Of a stretch of 64,000 bases of DNA, positions 47,623 to 59,968 are shown one piece after another. A program made the translations under genes and the position numbers. Source of the DNA: Myrica gale (taxonomy: Eukaryota; Streptophyta; Magnoliopsida; Fagales; Myricaceae); the NCBI GenBank assembly GCA_963930655.1, contig OZ005606.1, forward strand, positions 20,190,001-20,254,000, in the 5' to 3' direction. Every line of letters starts with the position of its first letter. Position 1 is the stretch's first letter. The notes below the pieces were generated by a model. The model saw only the letters and a program-made list of their open reading frames with translations, was not told the origin of the DNA and did no database searches.

Positions 47623-50600
47623 ATATATACAACAAGCCATTAAAAAATATCAACAAATATTAGAAGATACTATTTGCTCGTCTGTTCCTAATACTTTTTG
47701 GAATAGAAAACAACATATCATTATTCTTCCTTATGAATCTGATTTTTCTGAGAAAAATATACCTACCAAAGCTCGACCCATACAAATGAATAATGAATAT
47801 TTAGAAATTTGTAAAAAAGAAATACAATCTTTAATTGATAAAAAATTAATTCGCCCTTCTAAGTCTCCTTGGAGTTGTGCTGCTTTTTATGTAATGAATG
47901 CTGCTGAAAAAGAACGTGGTGTCCCTCGACTTGTTATTAACTATAAACCTTTAAATAAAGTTTTAAGATGGATAAGATATCCAATCCCTAATAAAAAAAA
48001 TTTGCTTAACAGATTGCATGATGCTTGTGTTTTTTCTAAATTTGATATGAAGTCTTGATATTATCAAATACAAATTGCTGAACACGATCGATATAAAACT
48101 GCTTTTACAGTTCCTTTCGGTCATTTTGAATGGAATGTTATGCCTTTTGGTTTGAAAAATGCCCCTTCTGAATTTCAAAACATTATGAATGATATATTTA
48201 ATCCCTATTCTTCTTTTGCTTTAGTTTATATTGATGATGTTCTAATCTTTTCTAAATCAATAAAACAACATTGGTATCATTTGAATAAATTTCAAAAGAT
48301 CATTGAACAAAATGGTTTAGTTGTATCTGCTCCTAAAATAAAATTATTTCAGTCAAAAATAAGATTTTTAGGTCATACCATATATCAAGGTACTATTACA
48401 ACAATATCTCGCGCTATTGAATTTGCCGATAAATTTCCTGATAAAATAACTGATAAACAACAATTACAACGATTTCTTGGTAGTTTAAATTATATTGGTG
48501 AATTTTATAAAGATTTAAGAAAAATATGCAAACCTTTGTTTGATAGATTAAAGAAAAAACCTTCCCCTTGGACTGATCAACACACAGAAATAATTAAACA
48601 AATAAAGAAGCATGTAAAGCATTTGCCTTGTCTTGGAATAGCATCACCTCATGCATTTAAAATTGTAGAAACAGATGCATCTAATATAGGTTATGGTGGC
48701 ATATTAAAACAACGTATGCATCCAGATGACAATGAACAAATAGTACGATATCATTCTCATGCATGGAATATCACGCAGCAAAAGTATAGTACTGTAAAGC
48801 AAGAAGTTCTGGCAATAGTACTTTGTGTTTCTAAATTTCAAGACAATTTATTAAATCAAGCTTTTTTAATTCGTGTCGATTGTCATTCTGCCAAAGATAT
48901 TTTGATGAAATATGTTAAAAATCTTGCTTCTAAACATTTGTTTGCCCGATGGCAAGGTATTTTATCTGTTTTTGATTTTGATATTGAATATATAAAGGTT
49001 CTCAAAATTCTTTTCCTGATTTTCTAACTCATGAATTTTTACAGGGTAAAATAAAAAATGAGTAACAAATCTTCCTCTGAGCAATCCTCTAATTTTCCTC
49101 CTCTGTCTCCTTTTGTTTCTCGTGGTAATACTCGTCCACCTGGTCCTCGTCCTCCTGGTCCACGGCCTGGTGCCGTTCCAATTCAAAATCAATTTACTAT
49201 TTTAGGCCAAATACCTCATATTCCTCCAATATCAAGTCCTTTAGCTTCTGAGCCTCCTCCAATGACTGTCACCTTTAGTCAAAAGGTTTCTTCTTCAATA
49301 CCATCTACCCCTGTTACTCCAATATCACCTCATTTACCTAATGTTAACCCTTTAATGCCTAAATCATATATCAGATTAGTGTGTTTCGTGGAAAGCCCAT
49401 ATGACAATGAGTGTGACCCATACAAAGTTGCTGCAAAAATATTACCTCCAGAATGGAACTATGTTCCAAAGCATCCTTTATTTACTCAAGCTTTTTATCA
49501 ACATGTTTTAAAAGGATACAAAGTCTGTTGAATTTGAAACCACTCCCTGCAAATTTGACTCGTCAAGAGTTGGTTTTTCTAAATTCACAATACGCAGGAT
49601 AATATCACAAAAAGAGTGGGGTCCACCTTGGACTCTACGTTTTCTTTCTGAATCTTTTAACAATATCAAAACAATTTCATATTATGATTACATTGACGCA
49701 TGGACATATACTTTATTTTTTGAAAATAATAACCATCGTCATACTTGGTTTATACGTTTTAAAGGATTCCATGGTACTGAACCGATACCCCATTGGTTTC
49801 TCTAGTGATGGGACCGATTCGGTCCAGATGAAAAACTTTTTCCTGAAAGTCTCAAGAAAGCATATGATCAATGGGCTGTCAACCCTCATGATACACCTTC
49901 CCTAGACAGATATCCAGCCATGAAAAACCCTCCGTTCAAAAATATACCCGTCCTTCTCCGTTTCTATATACAGTTTAACCTTGTCCCTTGGATTTTCTGT
50001 TGGAAGTTTGTTTTTTCTCAAGAAGACCATGTCAAAATATTGGCCCAGAAATTTTTCATTAAATGGTGGAACGTTTACACCACCGATAATATCATTAATT
50101 CCATTGCCAAAGCCAAAACCCAAATATCAAACCATCCTCAATTCCTTGCTCAGAGAAGTCAATTACAGGCTAAACTTGCTGCTGCCCAGAATAAAGATGA
50201 TTATAAAAATCAATTGCTCGAAGTTCTATCCCAGCTGTCACAAGAAGATGAAAATAATGCCACCTCGGCATCCAATTCTGCTCTCAGTCCAATACCACAA
50301 TATCAAGATGCTCAAGACCCTTTTGATGGATACGAAGTTCATTTATCCGATGAAGAAATAAATGCTATAAATCAACAGTTCCTTTGATGATGCAAGCATG
50401 ACGTCAATATCAATAATGTCAGCGATGTAATTTTTCAAGCTATCAAGGATAAATATCTGAATATCAAGGTCAAGATAGTCTTTTCAAGATGAAGATTACT
50501 GTTCTGCCGACAGTCGCCGACAAAGCACTGTTCAAGATACTATTGCTTTACCTGTTCATCTACTGTTCCCGACAAAAATCACTATTCATCTACAGTACTC

Positions 50601-50748
50601 TGCCGACAGGTACTGTTTTACTTTCTAAAAATACCCTTCCTATTCAAAAATATCGGAGGACATTTCTCGTCCTTTTCTCTTCTCTCTTTTCTATATAAAC
50701 GTTCATTTCATCTCTCATTACACGAATTGAAAACTCTCAGCCTTTCTT

Positions 50749-50850
50749 TCTTCGAAAACTCTCAGCCTTTCTTTCTTCGAAAACTCTCAGCCTTTCTTTC
50801 TCCGAAATCTCTCAGCCTTCCTTTCTCCAAAATCTCTCAGCCTTCTCTTA
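50749..50850 (+). repeat. Short CTCTCAGCCTTTCTTTC tandem repeat
   Basis: About four units of 26-27 bp containing CTCTCAGCCTTTCTTTCT lie in the non-coding region of the caulimovirid fossil, downstream of a TATATAA motif at 50693. It may correspond to the viral leader/promoter zone. Confidence 0.6.
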
Positions 50851-51600
50851 TCAACCTTCTCCTACCCTCAACTAAATCTCTTCCTTTTCCTTAAAACTTC
50901 TACGCCTTCAATCTTCTACATACCATCTATAATTCCTTTCCCTTTATTATTTTTCCAGTTTCTCATATATCAACTCTTCCTGTCAAGTTTGTCAAGTTTC
51001 AAATTACTGTTTTCAAGTCTTCAATATTGTAAGTTTGCTTTTAAGTTTGAATCGTGTAACCTGTAAAACTTTTAATATGAGTCAAGATCTTTCTGTATTA
51101 ATTGTCATTACTTTATTGCTTAATGATACTATGAATACGCTGCTTGCATTTCTCTTCTTAAATACCATTTACGGTGCCTATTTATGTTCTCAATATCTTG
51201 AAGACAATATCAATGCATTAGATGAATGTATGCTGGACGAATATGACAGTGATTATACATCACATTATGATAGTGATGATTTAGAATCTGGTTTTAATGT
51301 TACCTGTACATTTAACAGCGACTGCACACTATATTCAACAGATAGTGATAATTCACAATCTGGTGATAATTTTAACGACTGGGCATAATTTGCATAATTT
51401 GGTATCAGAGCCAATATCAACACTATTTTACTTGTACTATTTTAATTCCCTTACTTTTACTATTTTAATTCCCTCTTCAAATACTTTTCTACCGTGATTC
51501 CTCTATTCGTTCTATTTAGGTTACAGATACAGTTTTCGCTATAATCTATTTTAAACGTTGGACTTCACCTGAATAGCCGTTGGATTAGCCGTATATATAT

Positions 51601-52369
51601 ATATTAGAAAGTGCCCTGTAATATCACAAATGACTTGTTCGTGAGAGACGTGATATATATGGTCTGCTTCCATCTTATCAACGCGGGAACAAGACAGGAA
51701 AGAAAAACTTAATCTGTCAATAATAAGTGACTAAAAAGCAATAGAAAAATAAATGGGTGGGCCAACCATGTATCTGAAATGACGAAAACCTAGATAAAGA
51801 CGTTCATCTTTATTTTTTAATTTAATATTACAGATGATCACTTAAAATAAAGTCTTGATTCAGACTTTTTATTTATTGAAAATTAAGATACATTACAGAC
51901 GGTCTTCCTGATCAGAAGAGGAATCAAAATATATACAAACTAAGAATACCTCTAGTACTCAATCAATCATGACATCGTTGTCTTAACATGTAACAATATA
52001 TATAGACACATGATGTGCCTTTCATGACTTCGTCTAATTGGCGTTCAAGTTGATCAGCTTGAGTATTTGACCATAATATATAATCTAAGAGGAAGGGTCA
52101 ATATTTCCTGTTTTCTTTTTAACGTGGGATCTGAAAGTAGTTTCTTTTTACTGATCATGGGAAAAGTAGGGAAAAGAGGAAAAAAAACTTCTTTTTTTCT
52201 GCAAATCTCTTCTTCTTTTTTTCTGCGCTTCTGCAAATCTCATTAAGTAGAATTATCTTAGTTTTTAGAATAAATAATATAATGACTCTTTAGACTCGAC
52301 AAGCTTGACGATCACTATGATATATACGCTAGCTAGTGGAATCCGACAACCTTAGATCTTCATTCCAGT
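51601..52369. other. 3' flank of the cadmium-resistance gene
   Basis: The part to 51720 has a diverged partner at 46781-46900. No gene signal; the remainder is AT-rich. Confidence 0.5.
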
Positions 52370-53416
52370 CTATCGGCTCATGCTTTCTTCGACAGATGGA
52401 GCCGTGGTGACCCCACGATTACGCCGCTCAACATTTCCATGCCATCCTAGTCAATTTCAGAGAGAACCAAACTAAGATTTCCATGAATACTCAAACAAAA
52501 AAGATTAAATTCTATCACCTATTCGTTTTTATCTACGTAAAGTCCATTTTAAATTTGGATAAGTCGTACTTGGGAGAATCCGTTATCCGAAGGTTTTTTT
52601 CTGAAGATTTTCAGGCAAAATCAATATCAGGGAAGAGCATAATAGAAAGAGGGTGATGCAGCTTTGAAGTTTTACCGATGGTCATGTCATATCCGCGCAT
52701 TGTGAGCTCACGATGCGCTTGGCATAAGGCGCAACCCTCACAGCAGCAATGAACTAAGCAATCCCCACAAGGGGTCTCCCGCAGCGCGTACTGCTGCCTC
52801 ATCTTTGACCGGTAGAAGCACGAGTAGAGGCATGGACAACCAATCACACAGCAAACAAGTGCGTACAAGGCTCCACTAGCACCACAAGCTGTACAATAAT
52901 TAAATCACCATAGCAAACCATAATACAATAAAATCACATCAATGATTATCACGCCATAATCAACAAGATATACAGTCACTTGTCCAAATTCACCATCTTC
53001 TTTGGATACTATACTTACAGGTTGATCCTTTGTCCACAATCTCCGCCACTTGACCGAAAGTTATGCAAGGACACCATAATGTTACGCAACCTGCGAGAAA
53101 TCATGGGAAGCATCAACCTTGGAAACTCCTTGTCGATCTTATTTGCTTGCTTAGGAACAAAAAAAAAGCGTCAACGCTTAAAAATACAGCGCGCTTCCTT
53201 CAGGGAAGAGTTGTTCTTACAAGTTTTCATATCGGAGAAGCAGTCAAAAAGGCCGGAGGACCAAGGGACCCGAGCTCTCGACTTAATATGAAAGGCAGCT
53301 GGCTGGGTATACTCGTAGTATTCGCCGGAGGAGCTGAGTGGAACACCGATCGCGGAACCTGATTGAAGCTGCTCCTCGGAGTAATCCTCATAAGCCTTTG
53401 GGTTTGATGAATACAT
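52370..53416 (-). CDS. PLAC8 family / plant cadmium resistance (PCR, FW2.2-like) protein
   Basis: Small Cys-rich plasma-membrane protein family involved in metal (Cd, Zn, Ca) transport or cell-number control. Four exons on the minus strand: 53416-53221, 53090-53019, 52888-52676 and 52446-52370, all GT-AG, giving 185 residues. The N-terminus is hydrophilic ([16 protein letters not shown]) and leads into [13 protein letters not shown]. The signature [14 protein letters not shown] crosses the exon 1/2 junction. Next come [17 protein letters not shown], a hydrophobic segment ([17 protein letters not shown]), and [17 protein letters not shown]. The end is [16 protein letters not shown]...ESMSR. 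The last exon was found because family members continue IGWHGN; reading through intron 3 would replace this by an unrelated tail (GKTSKLHH...). The protein is broadly like Arabidopsis PCR2/PCR10 types; which one is not settled. Confidence 0.9.
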
Positions 53417-53627
53417 CAGTGAGTAATTAATTATGCTAACAGATGGTTGATGAAGCAGTCTGCTCTATAACAGATGATTTGAGAAGGAGAAATTGGGGCA
53501 GTTTTAATGTACCTAAATGAGATGGGGAATGGTTGAGTCTTGTAAGTTTACGAGTCTTGGAAGCAACGAGTCAAGTCAAGCAGCCTTGGTTGACTCAATC
53601 ACACGAGAATGGATAACATTAATTATC
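53417..53627 (-). promoter_or_regulatory. Short upstream region of the cadmium-resistance gene
   Basis: Only about 210 bp separate the start codon from the tail of a LINE. The 5' UTR and core promoter are presumably here; no box was confidently placed. Confidence 0.4.
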
Positions 53628-54324
53628 TTTTTTTTTTTTCTAATCAAGACTGGGTACATCCATTTATTCCTTCAAAGCATTGTTGCATTATGGGTAGGGC
53701 TGTTCAGTGCCACCGGCCCCGGCACCTGCACCGGGTTGCCGGTGCCCCGGCACCCCGGTGTAGGTGCCGGGGGAGAAATTTGGGGGAAACCCGGTGGTAT
53801 TCCCGGTTCCCGGGTTCCCCGGCACCGGGAACCGAATTTCCCACCCTTTTTTTTATAATAAAACCATCTTCCAACGGCGAAAAACCATCTTCCCCATTCA
53901 TACCCTAAAATCTAAATTTGCTCTGCGTCACCCCCTCCCCCCAGCGAGCATCTCCCCCTCCCCTCCCCTCCCTCTCCATGTTTGGAATCTTCCTAGCCAA
54001 CAGCAAGTTTGTATTTGCGCTTCCATCGAAGTCTGCTGAAAACCTCTTCAAGTAAGTGGGATTCACTCTTTTATTTTTTTGTTTTTGTTTCGTGATCAAT
54101 CAGCCTATGTCTCTTTTGCCGGCTGATGAAACCGTGATCTCTAACAGCTTCAGAGGTGGTGAGCAAGGCAAGGTGGTCCTTCACTTTGAAGTTTGTCTCT
54201 TTTTCCGTTGGTTGAAAATTACATTCGCTTAAAAGTTGGGGGTTGGGTGATTTATTTATATATTGTTTCTATGAAGTTTTGTTGGGGGTGGAGACGTCTG
54301 TAATGCAACAAGTTTTATTCTGTT

Positions 54325-54707
54325 TTAGAAAAGTTGATGATTGTGAGGGAACATCCAGCTGCCACTCTTGGGGTGGCTGGAACCGCCACTTTCCTTCTTT
54401 TGCCAGGTATCACTTCCATTAACTTTTAGGCCTCCTCGTAAATCCATTAGTGTCACTATGGAAAAGATTTTAGATGCCCGTATGCAAGTTACAGAAGAAT
54501 TACGATAGTGCCTGGTTCCCTGCATCTCCAACTCATTAACCAATCTTTTTATTGCTTTAGACATACCTTTCATACTTCAAATTAGTAACATTCACTATTG
54601 TTGTCTCCAAAGTTTCACTTGAACTGATCCTTATGAGACTCCTCTCCTTTGCAGGCCCAAGAAGATTTTTGTTTTGCCAGACATTGAATCAACTACGAAG
54701 CGAGGAG
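54325..54707 (+). pseudogene. Captured exons of an unidentified membrane-type protein gene
   Basis: An exon at about 54332-54406 reads LMIVREHPAATLGVAGTATF and LLLP to a GT donor. After an intron ending CTTTGCAG, a second exon (54656-54707) reads GPRRFLFCQTLNQLRSEE and reaches another GT donor. The joined phase is consistent, so introns were copied with exons. The pattern HPA..LGVA....P..RRFL...TL..L.SEE resembles plant proteins related to RHIP1, but this is tentative. An exon-like piece further left (53979-54052, MFGIFLANSKFVFALPSKSA) may belong to this or another gene. Confidence 0.6.
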
Positions 54708-55042
54708 GTATCTTGGTGTTTACGTCTGGAGATGCTTCCCTCTCCTATGATTTGATCGGAAACAGTTGTTTCTTTTTCTTTCTGGCTTAAAGCTACAATT
54801 GTAACTTGTTTTAAAACTGAATATCAATAATCAAATATATATAAAGCTGGAGTATGAAAATTTCAGAGACCTCTTGCCTCCTCTTAATACAGCTCTCTGT
54901 ATTGGTACCAATCTGATCCTAAGATTTCTACTTTTCAAGTACTGAATTCTTCAGTTTCGTATGGATTGCTTTGCTAGAGTTTGTTTGATGTTTCAGTTCT
55001 TGAAGCCCTCTTAATCTGAATTGGATATCTTAATGGGTTTAG

Positions 55043-55180
55043 GTGGAACTTCTGTGACCAAAGTCATGGTGAAGATGCAAGCCCCAAGACTTCACTATGT
55101 TTATCCTATATGTTTTGAGGCTGGGAAACCTTTGGAGTTCGTTGCTTGTGGAAGTAATTTGCTATAATCAAAGTTTCGGT
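55043..55180 (+). pseudogene. Captured fragment resembling SPL7-type squamosa-promoter-binding protein
   Basis: The frame reads TSVTKVMVKMQAPRLHYVYP, then ICFEAGKPLEFVACGSNL, followed after a stop by SKFR. The block ICFEAGKPxEFVACGSNLLQxKFR is, as I recall, typical of the C-terminal half of SPL7-type transcription factors. No SBP DNA-binding domain is present. A further piece at 55238-55310 (IVVLVDDEFKVLGDVVNVL) is unassigned. Confidence 0.5.
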
Positions 55181-56344
55181 ATGGCATTTACAACATGGAA
55201 ATTTTAAATTTTGTCATATATCTCTCTTTTCTCAGGGTCATTGTTGTGCTTGTTGATGATGAATTTAAGGTTTTGGGTGATGTGGTTAATGTACTCTGTC
55301 CCATAATGAGTGGTATCAGTTGCCGAATGCACAAATTTAACAGAAAATATTTGATTTAGTTAACCCTACTTTCCAAACTTGCATGTATTCGTTACAGGGG
55401 ATATTGGAGGAGTACATAGACACGGCTAGCACAGTAAGTTCACCTTACTGATTCACTGAATATGTAATGTTAGAAATAAGGCAGTGTGAATGATGGATAG
55501 TACTGATGCATGAGGCGGTGTTCATATATCTTTGTTTCAAGCAGTGTCTGACCAAATGCATGAGACTTGAATGATGAACAGACTAAACATTTAAGGGCCA
55601 CATTTTGTTGTTGTGATTAAAAGCTTCGATCACTTGAATTTGGATTGTAATAGTTTGGAATTTAGATTGTACATTGTATTAGTTTGGATTGGATTATTGA
55701 TTTTGGATTGGATTAGTGTAGAGTTCATATTTTCTAAGTGCGTAATATGTTAAAAAAATGGTTTAATATGAATGTAGGATTACCGGAAACCGCCACCGCT
55801 AAAACCGCCACCGCTAAGGGCCGGTTTTTGCCCTTAACGGTGTAGGTGTAGGTGACATTTTTAAAAAAACCGGCATATCCAGTGTAGGTACCGGTTTTGG
55901 CCAAAACCGGCTCCTACACCGGGGTTGAACAGCCCTAATTATGGGGATCAACCCCTAAATACAACCAATTCAATTCCACAGCGTGCTCAAGAAAATAGGG
56001 GAGCCTCCAGAAAAACTTCTGAGGCAGCACAAAGCTAGACAATGCGTAGCATTATTTGCACCAAGTCTGGTGTGTTAGCATTTCCAGTGATCCACTTGTT
56101 GTAGGAGATCATGAAGTTCTGTTACTAGCTTTCAATCTCCCTCTGCAGAGACGATGGATTTCAACCCATGTTTCACCGCTTCCTCTTCTCTTAATTTTAG
56201 TGCTTCGGCCTCTCCTTCTGTTGGTTCAGTACCTACTGTCCTCTTCGCTAGTGTGGACAACTGTCCATTCAGAGTCCCTGAATATGGCTAATGCTGCCGA
56301 GAAGTTTGCGCTTATTGCTGCCTCCACATTACTCTAGGGATCAG

Positions 56345-57624
56345 TTTGATATTAGACAATACTCTAGGACTAGTGGACTAATTAAGCCATCTCGGGAAGG
56401 GGTGGTCTCCATGGGGTGGTAGGAGTTCTATATGCTCTCTGCTGGCTCTGCCGACCTTTCTCACCATATCTAGAGCCCCTCCCTTCCCTCCCTTATGTAC
56501 TACCTTGTTTTTGTTTGTCCATGTAGATGTATTTTAGTTGGCGTAAATACTTAATGACGTGTTTTAGTTTATTCCTGAGATTCGTGTTTAATGAAGTCCT
56601 GTTCAAGTCCAGCAGTTCAACAAGATTGGTTCATCTGGGAATGGTGAATGTTTGATTGAAGTATGCGTATAGTTTGCTAAAGCGGAGTTAGGGCATTGAT
56701 GTTTTTAAAGCACTCTAAGTTCGATCAGAGTTTACTTATAGTTTGATCATAATTGACGAAAGACTGTTACAACGGTTTTAACATAAGCGCGCAAGGAACA
56801 AGAAGACTGGAACTTTCGTGAGAACCATCTTCCCAACCCTCCAGAAAATAAAATTCATTTTCTCTCATTTTGTCATGATGTTCCTGATAGCTATACCTTG
56901 AGAGACCTTGCTTCCAGAGCGTCTTCTACATACTCTCTTTGTTAATGTTTATGTAGTCTGTTACGTGTGAACTGAGATTGAACCCAGTGAGATTATTTTT
57001 TCCTCCATTATCTCAGATCCATTTTTTATCACTAATATAAACCTTGATTAAGAAGGTAAACTCCAGAGGTTTTCGGTGCCAAGAGAAGCTGATTGCACGT
57101 GGAGTGTGGAAAAGATCGGCTTGGTTGTGAAAGATCGGTTTTCAGAAACAAGAACTTCAAACGGAAGAAGACTTCCTCGTTCCCTGCAAGAGGCAGAGCT
57201 GGATATTGTATTCCAGGTAAGGTAATGGTAGAGTTAGACTGGTAACGGTATAGTTAGACTAGCAACTGGGTGTTGGGTAGTTTATAGATCATTGTGTACC
57301 GAGTTTGAATATTATAGTGGATTCGTTTAAACCGGCTTACGAGCCAAGAGAGTTTTTTCCTCTTGAAAGATTCTTTCAAATGGTTTTTCTCTTCGTAACC
57401 AATCTTTGTGTCTTAATGTGTGATTGTGTTTACGTAGATAACTTTACTATTGTTGCATTGACAAACTGCTGTAACGTGTCCATACTGAGTTATCAATTCC
57501 GTATTATATATTGTTGCTAGAGTACTCTTGAAATTTGCTGATTGTATCTGTGAGATTGCTGTAGTTTTAGAATTAAAAAAAAACTGAAAATTTCAGAACC
57601 TATTGAACCCTCCTTTCTAGGTTC
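56345..57624. other. Unassigned DNA between LINE parts
   Basis: Lies between the RNase H part of the LINE and the Copia insertion. No domain recognised on either strand. It is longer than expected for the LINE segment between zf-RVT and RNase H, so another insertion may be hidden here. Confidence 0.35.
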
Positions 57625-57629
57625 GACTC

Positions 57630-59968
57630 TGTTAGTTGTTTAGAGTTTAGTTATTTCTTTCTGTTATTGTAATAGAGTTGTATATAAGCAGATCACTGCC
57701 CTTTATATTATGTAATAACATCTCGAGTATTAAATGCAAATACATAATTGTCTCCATTTTTCTTGGTGTTCATATCACTTTCTACATGTTATCAAAGGAA
57801 TCTGATTTGCTCTCTTCCGCGCTTTGATTCTGACATTCATGTTTATGATAATATACGTAGCAATCCAATTTCCCCAAATCCACGCCATGTTGTTGACAGT
57901 GCTTACATAATCATTTCTGGTGACACTTCTAATACTCCAATTGTCTCTTCACAACTCAATGGAAAAAACTACTATTCTTGGAATCGTGTCATGCTTATGG
58001 AAATTGGTGCTCGAAATAAGTTTAAATTTCTCGATGGAAGCATGACACAACCTGCTCCAACTGATTCCAACTTCAACGCTTGGTATCGAAGCAATTTGAT
58101 GCTCTCATCATGGATAGGTGCCTCTGTTTCACCAGAGATTGCACAAGTGATCTTATACATCGGTTCAGCTGAAAAAATGTGGAGATTGCTGAGAGGTAGA
58201 AACAAAGTTATGAACCTAGGATTTTTGAGCTGCAATAATCACTTAGTTGTATTTCTCAAGGCCAATCCTCTATCAGTGATTATTTCTTTCGATTGGAATC
58301 ATTGTGGAACGAGTTACATCAGTTCCTTCCTATACTTATTTGTTCATGTGGAATCTGTCATGGATGTACTTGCAATGTTCTACAGACCTTTACTTCTCGA
58401 GAAGAGAAACAACTGACGATGATATTCCTCATGGGGTTAAGTACAACTTATCTCACTATTAGAGGAAATGTACTACTAATAAAGCATTTCCCTCTTTGAA
58501 TGAAATATATTCCTTGATTATTAAAGAAGAAAGACGACGTGTCATTACTCGAGATTTAGGATTCAAACATGAAAGTGTTGCTATGATTGCTTCTCGGAAC
58601 ATCTCTGCACCTGAATTTCTTGATGCACCTGTTCAAAGAAGGAATTTCAATAATGTCAATTCATATAGTCAGAAAGAACGACCTCTGTGCACTCATTGTA
58701 ATTGGAAAGGGCATACTAAGGACAAGTGTTTGGACTGAATTGGTATCCCCTAAGCAGAGTTCCTAAGAAGAATTTTCCTTCCACCAATTTCAACAATCAA
58801 GTTGGTACCTCTCATCACTTGACTCATCAAGCCTCAATTTCACAGTTCAAAATCAAGGATCTCGGCAAGCTGAAGTATTTCTAAAGTTTAGAAATAGCTC
58901 GGAATACTGGTGGTATCTCCTTTAGCTGGCGTAAGTATGCTTTAGAGGTTCTTGAAGATAGTGGTTATCTTGGTTGTAAACCTGCTTCCTTTCCCATGGA
59001 TTCAAAATTCAAGTTGTCTCGTGATGATGTTGATTTATTAGAGGATACTTCCTCATATAGACATCTCATTGGCCACCTACTCTACTTAAAAATCACTAGA
59101 CCAGATTTGTCATATTCAGTTCATACACTTGCTCAATTTATGGATAAGTCTGGACAGTCACATCTCAGAGCATCCCATCGTATTTTGCGATAAATTAAAA
59201 GCACTCCTGCTCAAGGCTTGTATTTATCATCATCATCTTCAGTCCAATTGAAAGGCTTCTCAGATTCATATTGGGCAGCTTGTATAGACAGTCGCCCTTC
59301 CATTACTGGTTTTTGCATTTTTATTAGGGATTCTCTAGTTTCAGGGGCTCCAAGAAGAAGAGTAAAGTCTCGAGAAGCTCAGCTGAGGCTGAGTATCGAG
59401 CTCTTGCTTCCACCTGCTGTGAAGTCATTTGGTTATTATAAATTCTTAGTGATCTACATATTCCTCGTTCTTTTCCTGCCTCCTTATATTGTGACAGTCA
59501 ATCTACTCTTTCATTGGCAGCTAATCTCATTCATCATGCTCGTACCAAGCACATAGATATTGATTGTCATTTTATTAGAGAACAACTAGCTAAAGGTATA
59601 ATCAACACTTTCTATGTTGATTCTTCTCATCAGTTAGCTGATTTTTTAACCGTGGCACTCGGTAAGGCTCATTTCCATTTTCTCCTTTCTGAGTTGGGAA
59701 TTCATAATATTCATGCTCCAGCTTGAGGCGGCGTATTAGAGATGGTTTAAAGGTAACCATATTCTCGATGGTTAGCTGCCACATCAGCTTAGCTGTTAGC
59801 TGTTGTTCAGCTCTTAGTTGTTTAGATGTTAGTTATTTATTTCTGTTATTGTAACATTGTTGTATATAAGCAGATCACTACCCTTTGTATTATGTAATAA
59901 CATCTCGAGTATTGAATGCAAATACAGAATTCTCTCCATTTTTCTTGGTGTTCATATCACTTTCTACA
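57630..59968 (+). mobile_element. Ty1/copia retrotransposon fossil, internally deleted, perfect 5-bp TSD
   Basis: The 5' LTR is 57630-57786 and the 3' LTR about 59734-59968; they share TATATAAGCAGATCACT, ACATCTCGAGTATT and the end CACTTTCTACA. The 5' LTR is shorter. GACTC flanks both ends (57625-57629; 59969-59973). Just inside is a primer-binding-like TGTTATCAAAGGAATC. Parts present: gag with SSQLNGKNYYSWNRVM, and a Cys/His knuckle (CTHCNWKGHTKDKC); then the end of RT and the RNase H region (SYRHLIGHLLYLKITRPDLS; THSLAQ-type motif; ARTKHIDIDCHFIREQL). Protease, integrase and most of RT are missing. Broken at several places; not autonomous. Similar LTRs suggest moderate age. Confidence 0.9.

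Larger units (their letters stand above)
47290..51600 (+). mobile_element. Endogenous caulimovirid (florendovirus-like) fossil, partial
   Basis: An old integrated pararetrovirus copy on the plus strand. Recognisable parts in order: reverse transcriptase with its YIDDV active site and adjoining RNase H (about 47640-49030); a second, proline-rich reading frame of the type florendoviruses place after the polyprotein (about 49058-50387); a non-coding region with CTCTCAGCC repeats; and a tRNA-Met primer-binding-like site, TGGTATCAGAGCC, at 51400-51412. Movement, coat and protease regions are absent. There are no LTRs, as expected for the family. It is broken at several places but long stretches remain open, suggesting intermediate age. 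TA-rich repeats lie near both sides. Genus assignment is by layout and RT style and is tentative. Confidence 0.8.
53695..55937 (+). mobile_element. hAT-type transposon carrying host gene fragments (Pack-hAT), perfect 8-bp TSD
   Basis: Begins TAGGGCTGTTCA and ends TGAACAGCCCTA. ATTATGGG flanks it exactly (53687-53694 and 55938-55945). The subterminal zones are very GC-rich with CCGG/CACCGG motifs (53710-53840; 55785-55925). No transposase is seen. The interior, plus strand, has intron-exon-like pieces from at least two genes, listed separately. It is inserted in the 3' end of a LINE. Confidence 0.9.

Noticed and set aside
52611-52675. Unspliced end of the cadmium-resistance protein as its main C-terminus
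   Set aside because: The tail is unlike the family, while a downstream exon restores IGWHGNVER with correct phase and splice sites.
53517-54039. Overlapping frames in the GC-rich hAT end
   Set aside because: They are readings of the CCGG-rich subterminal repeats, not genes.
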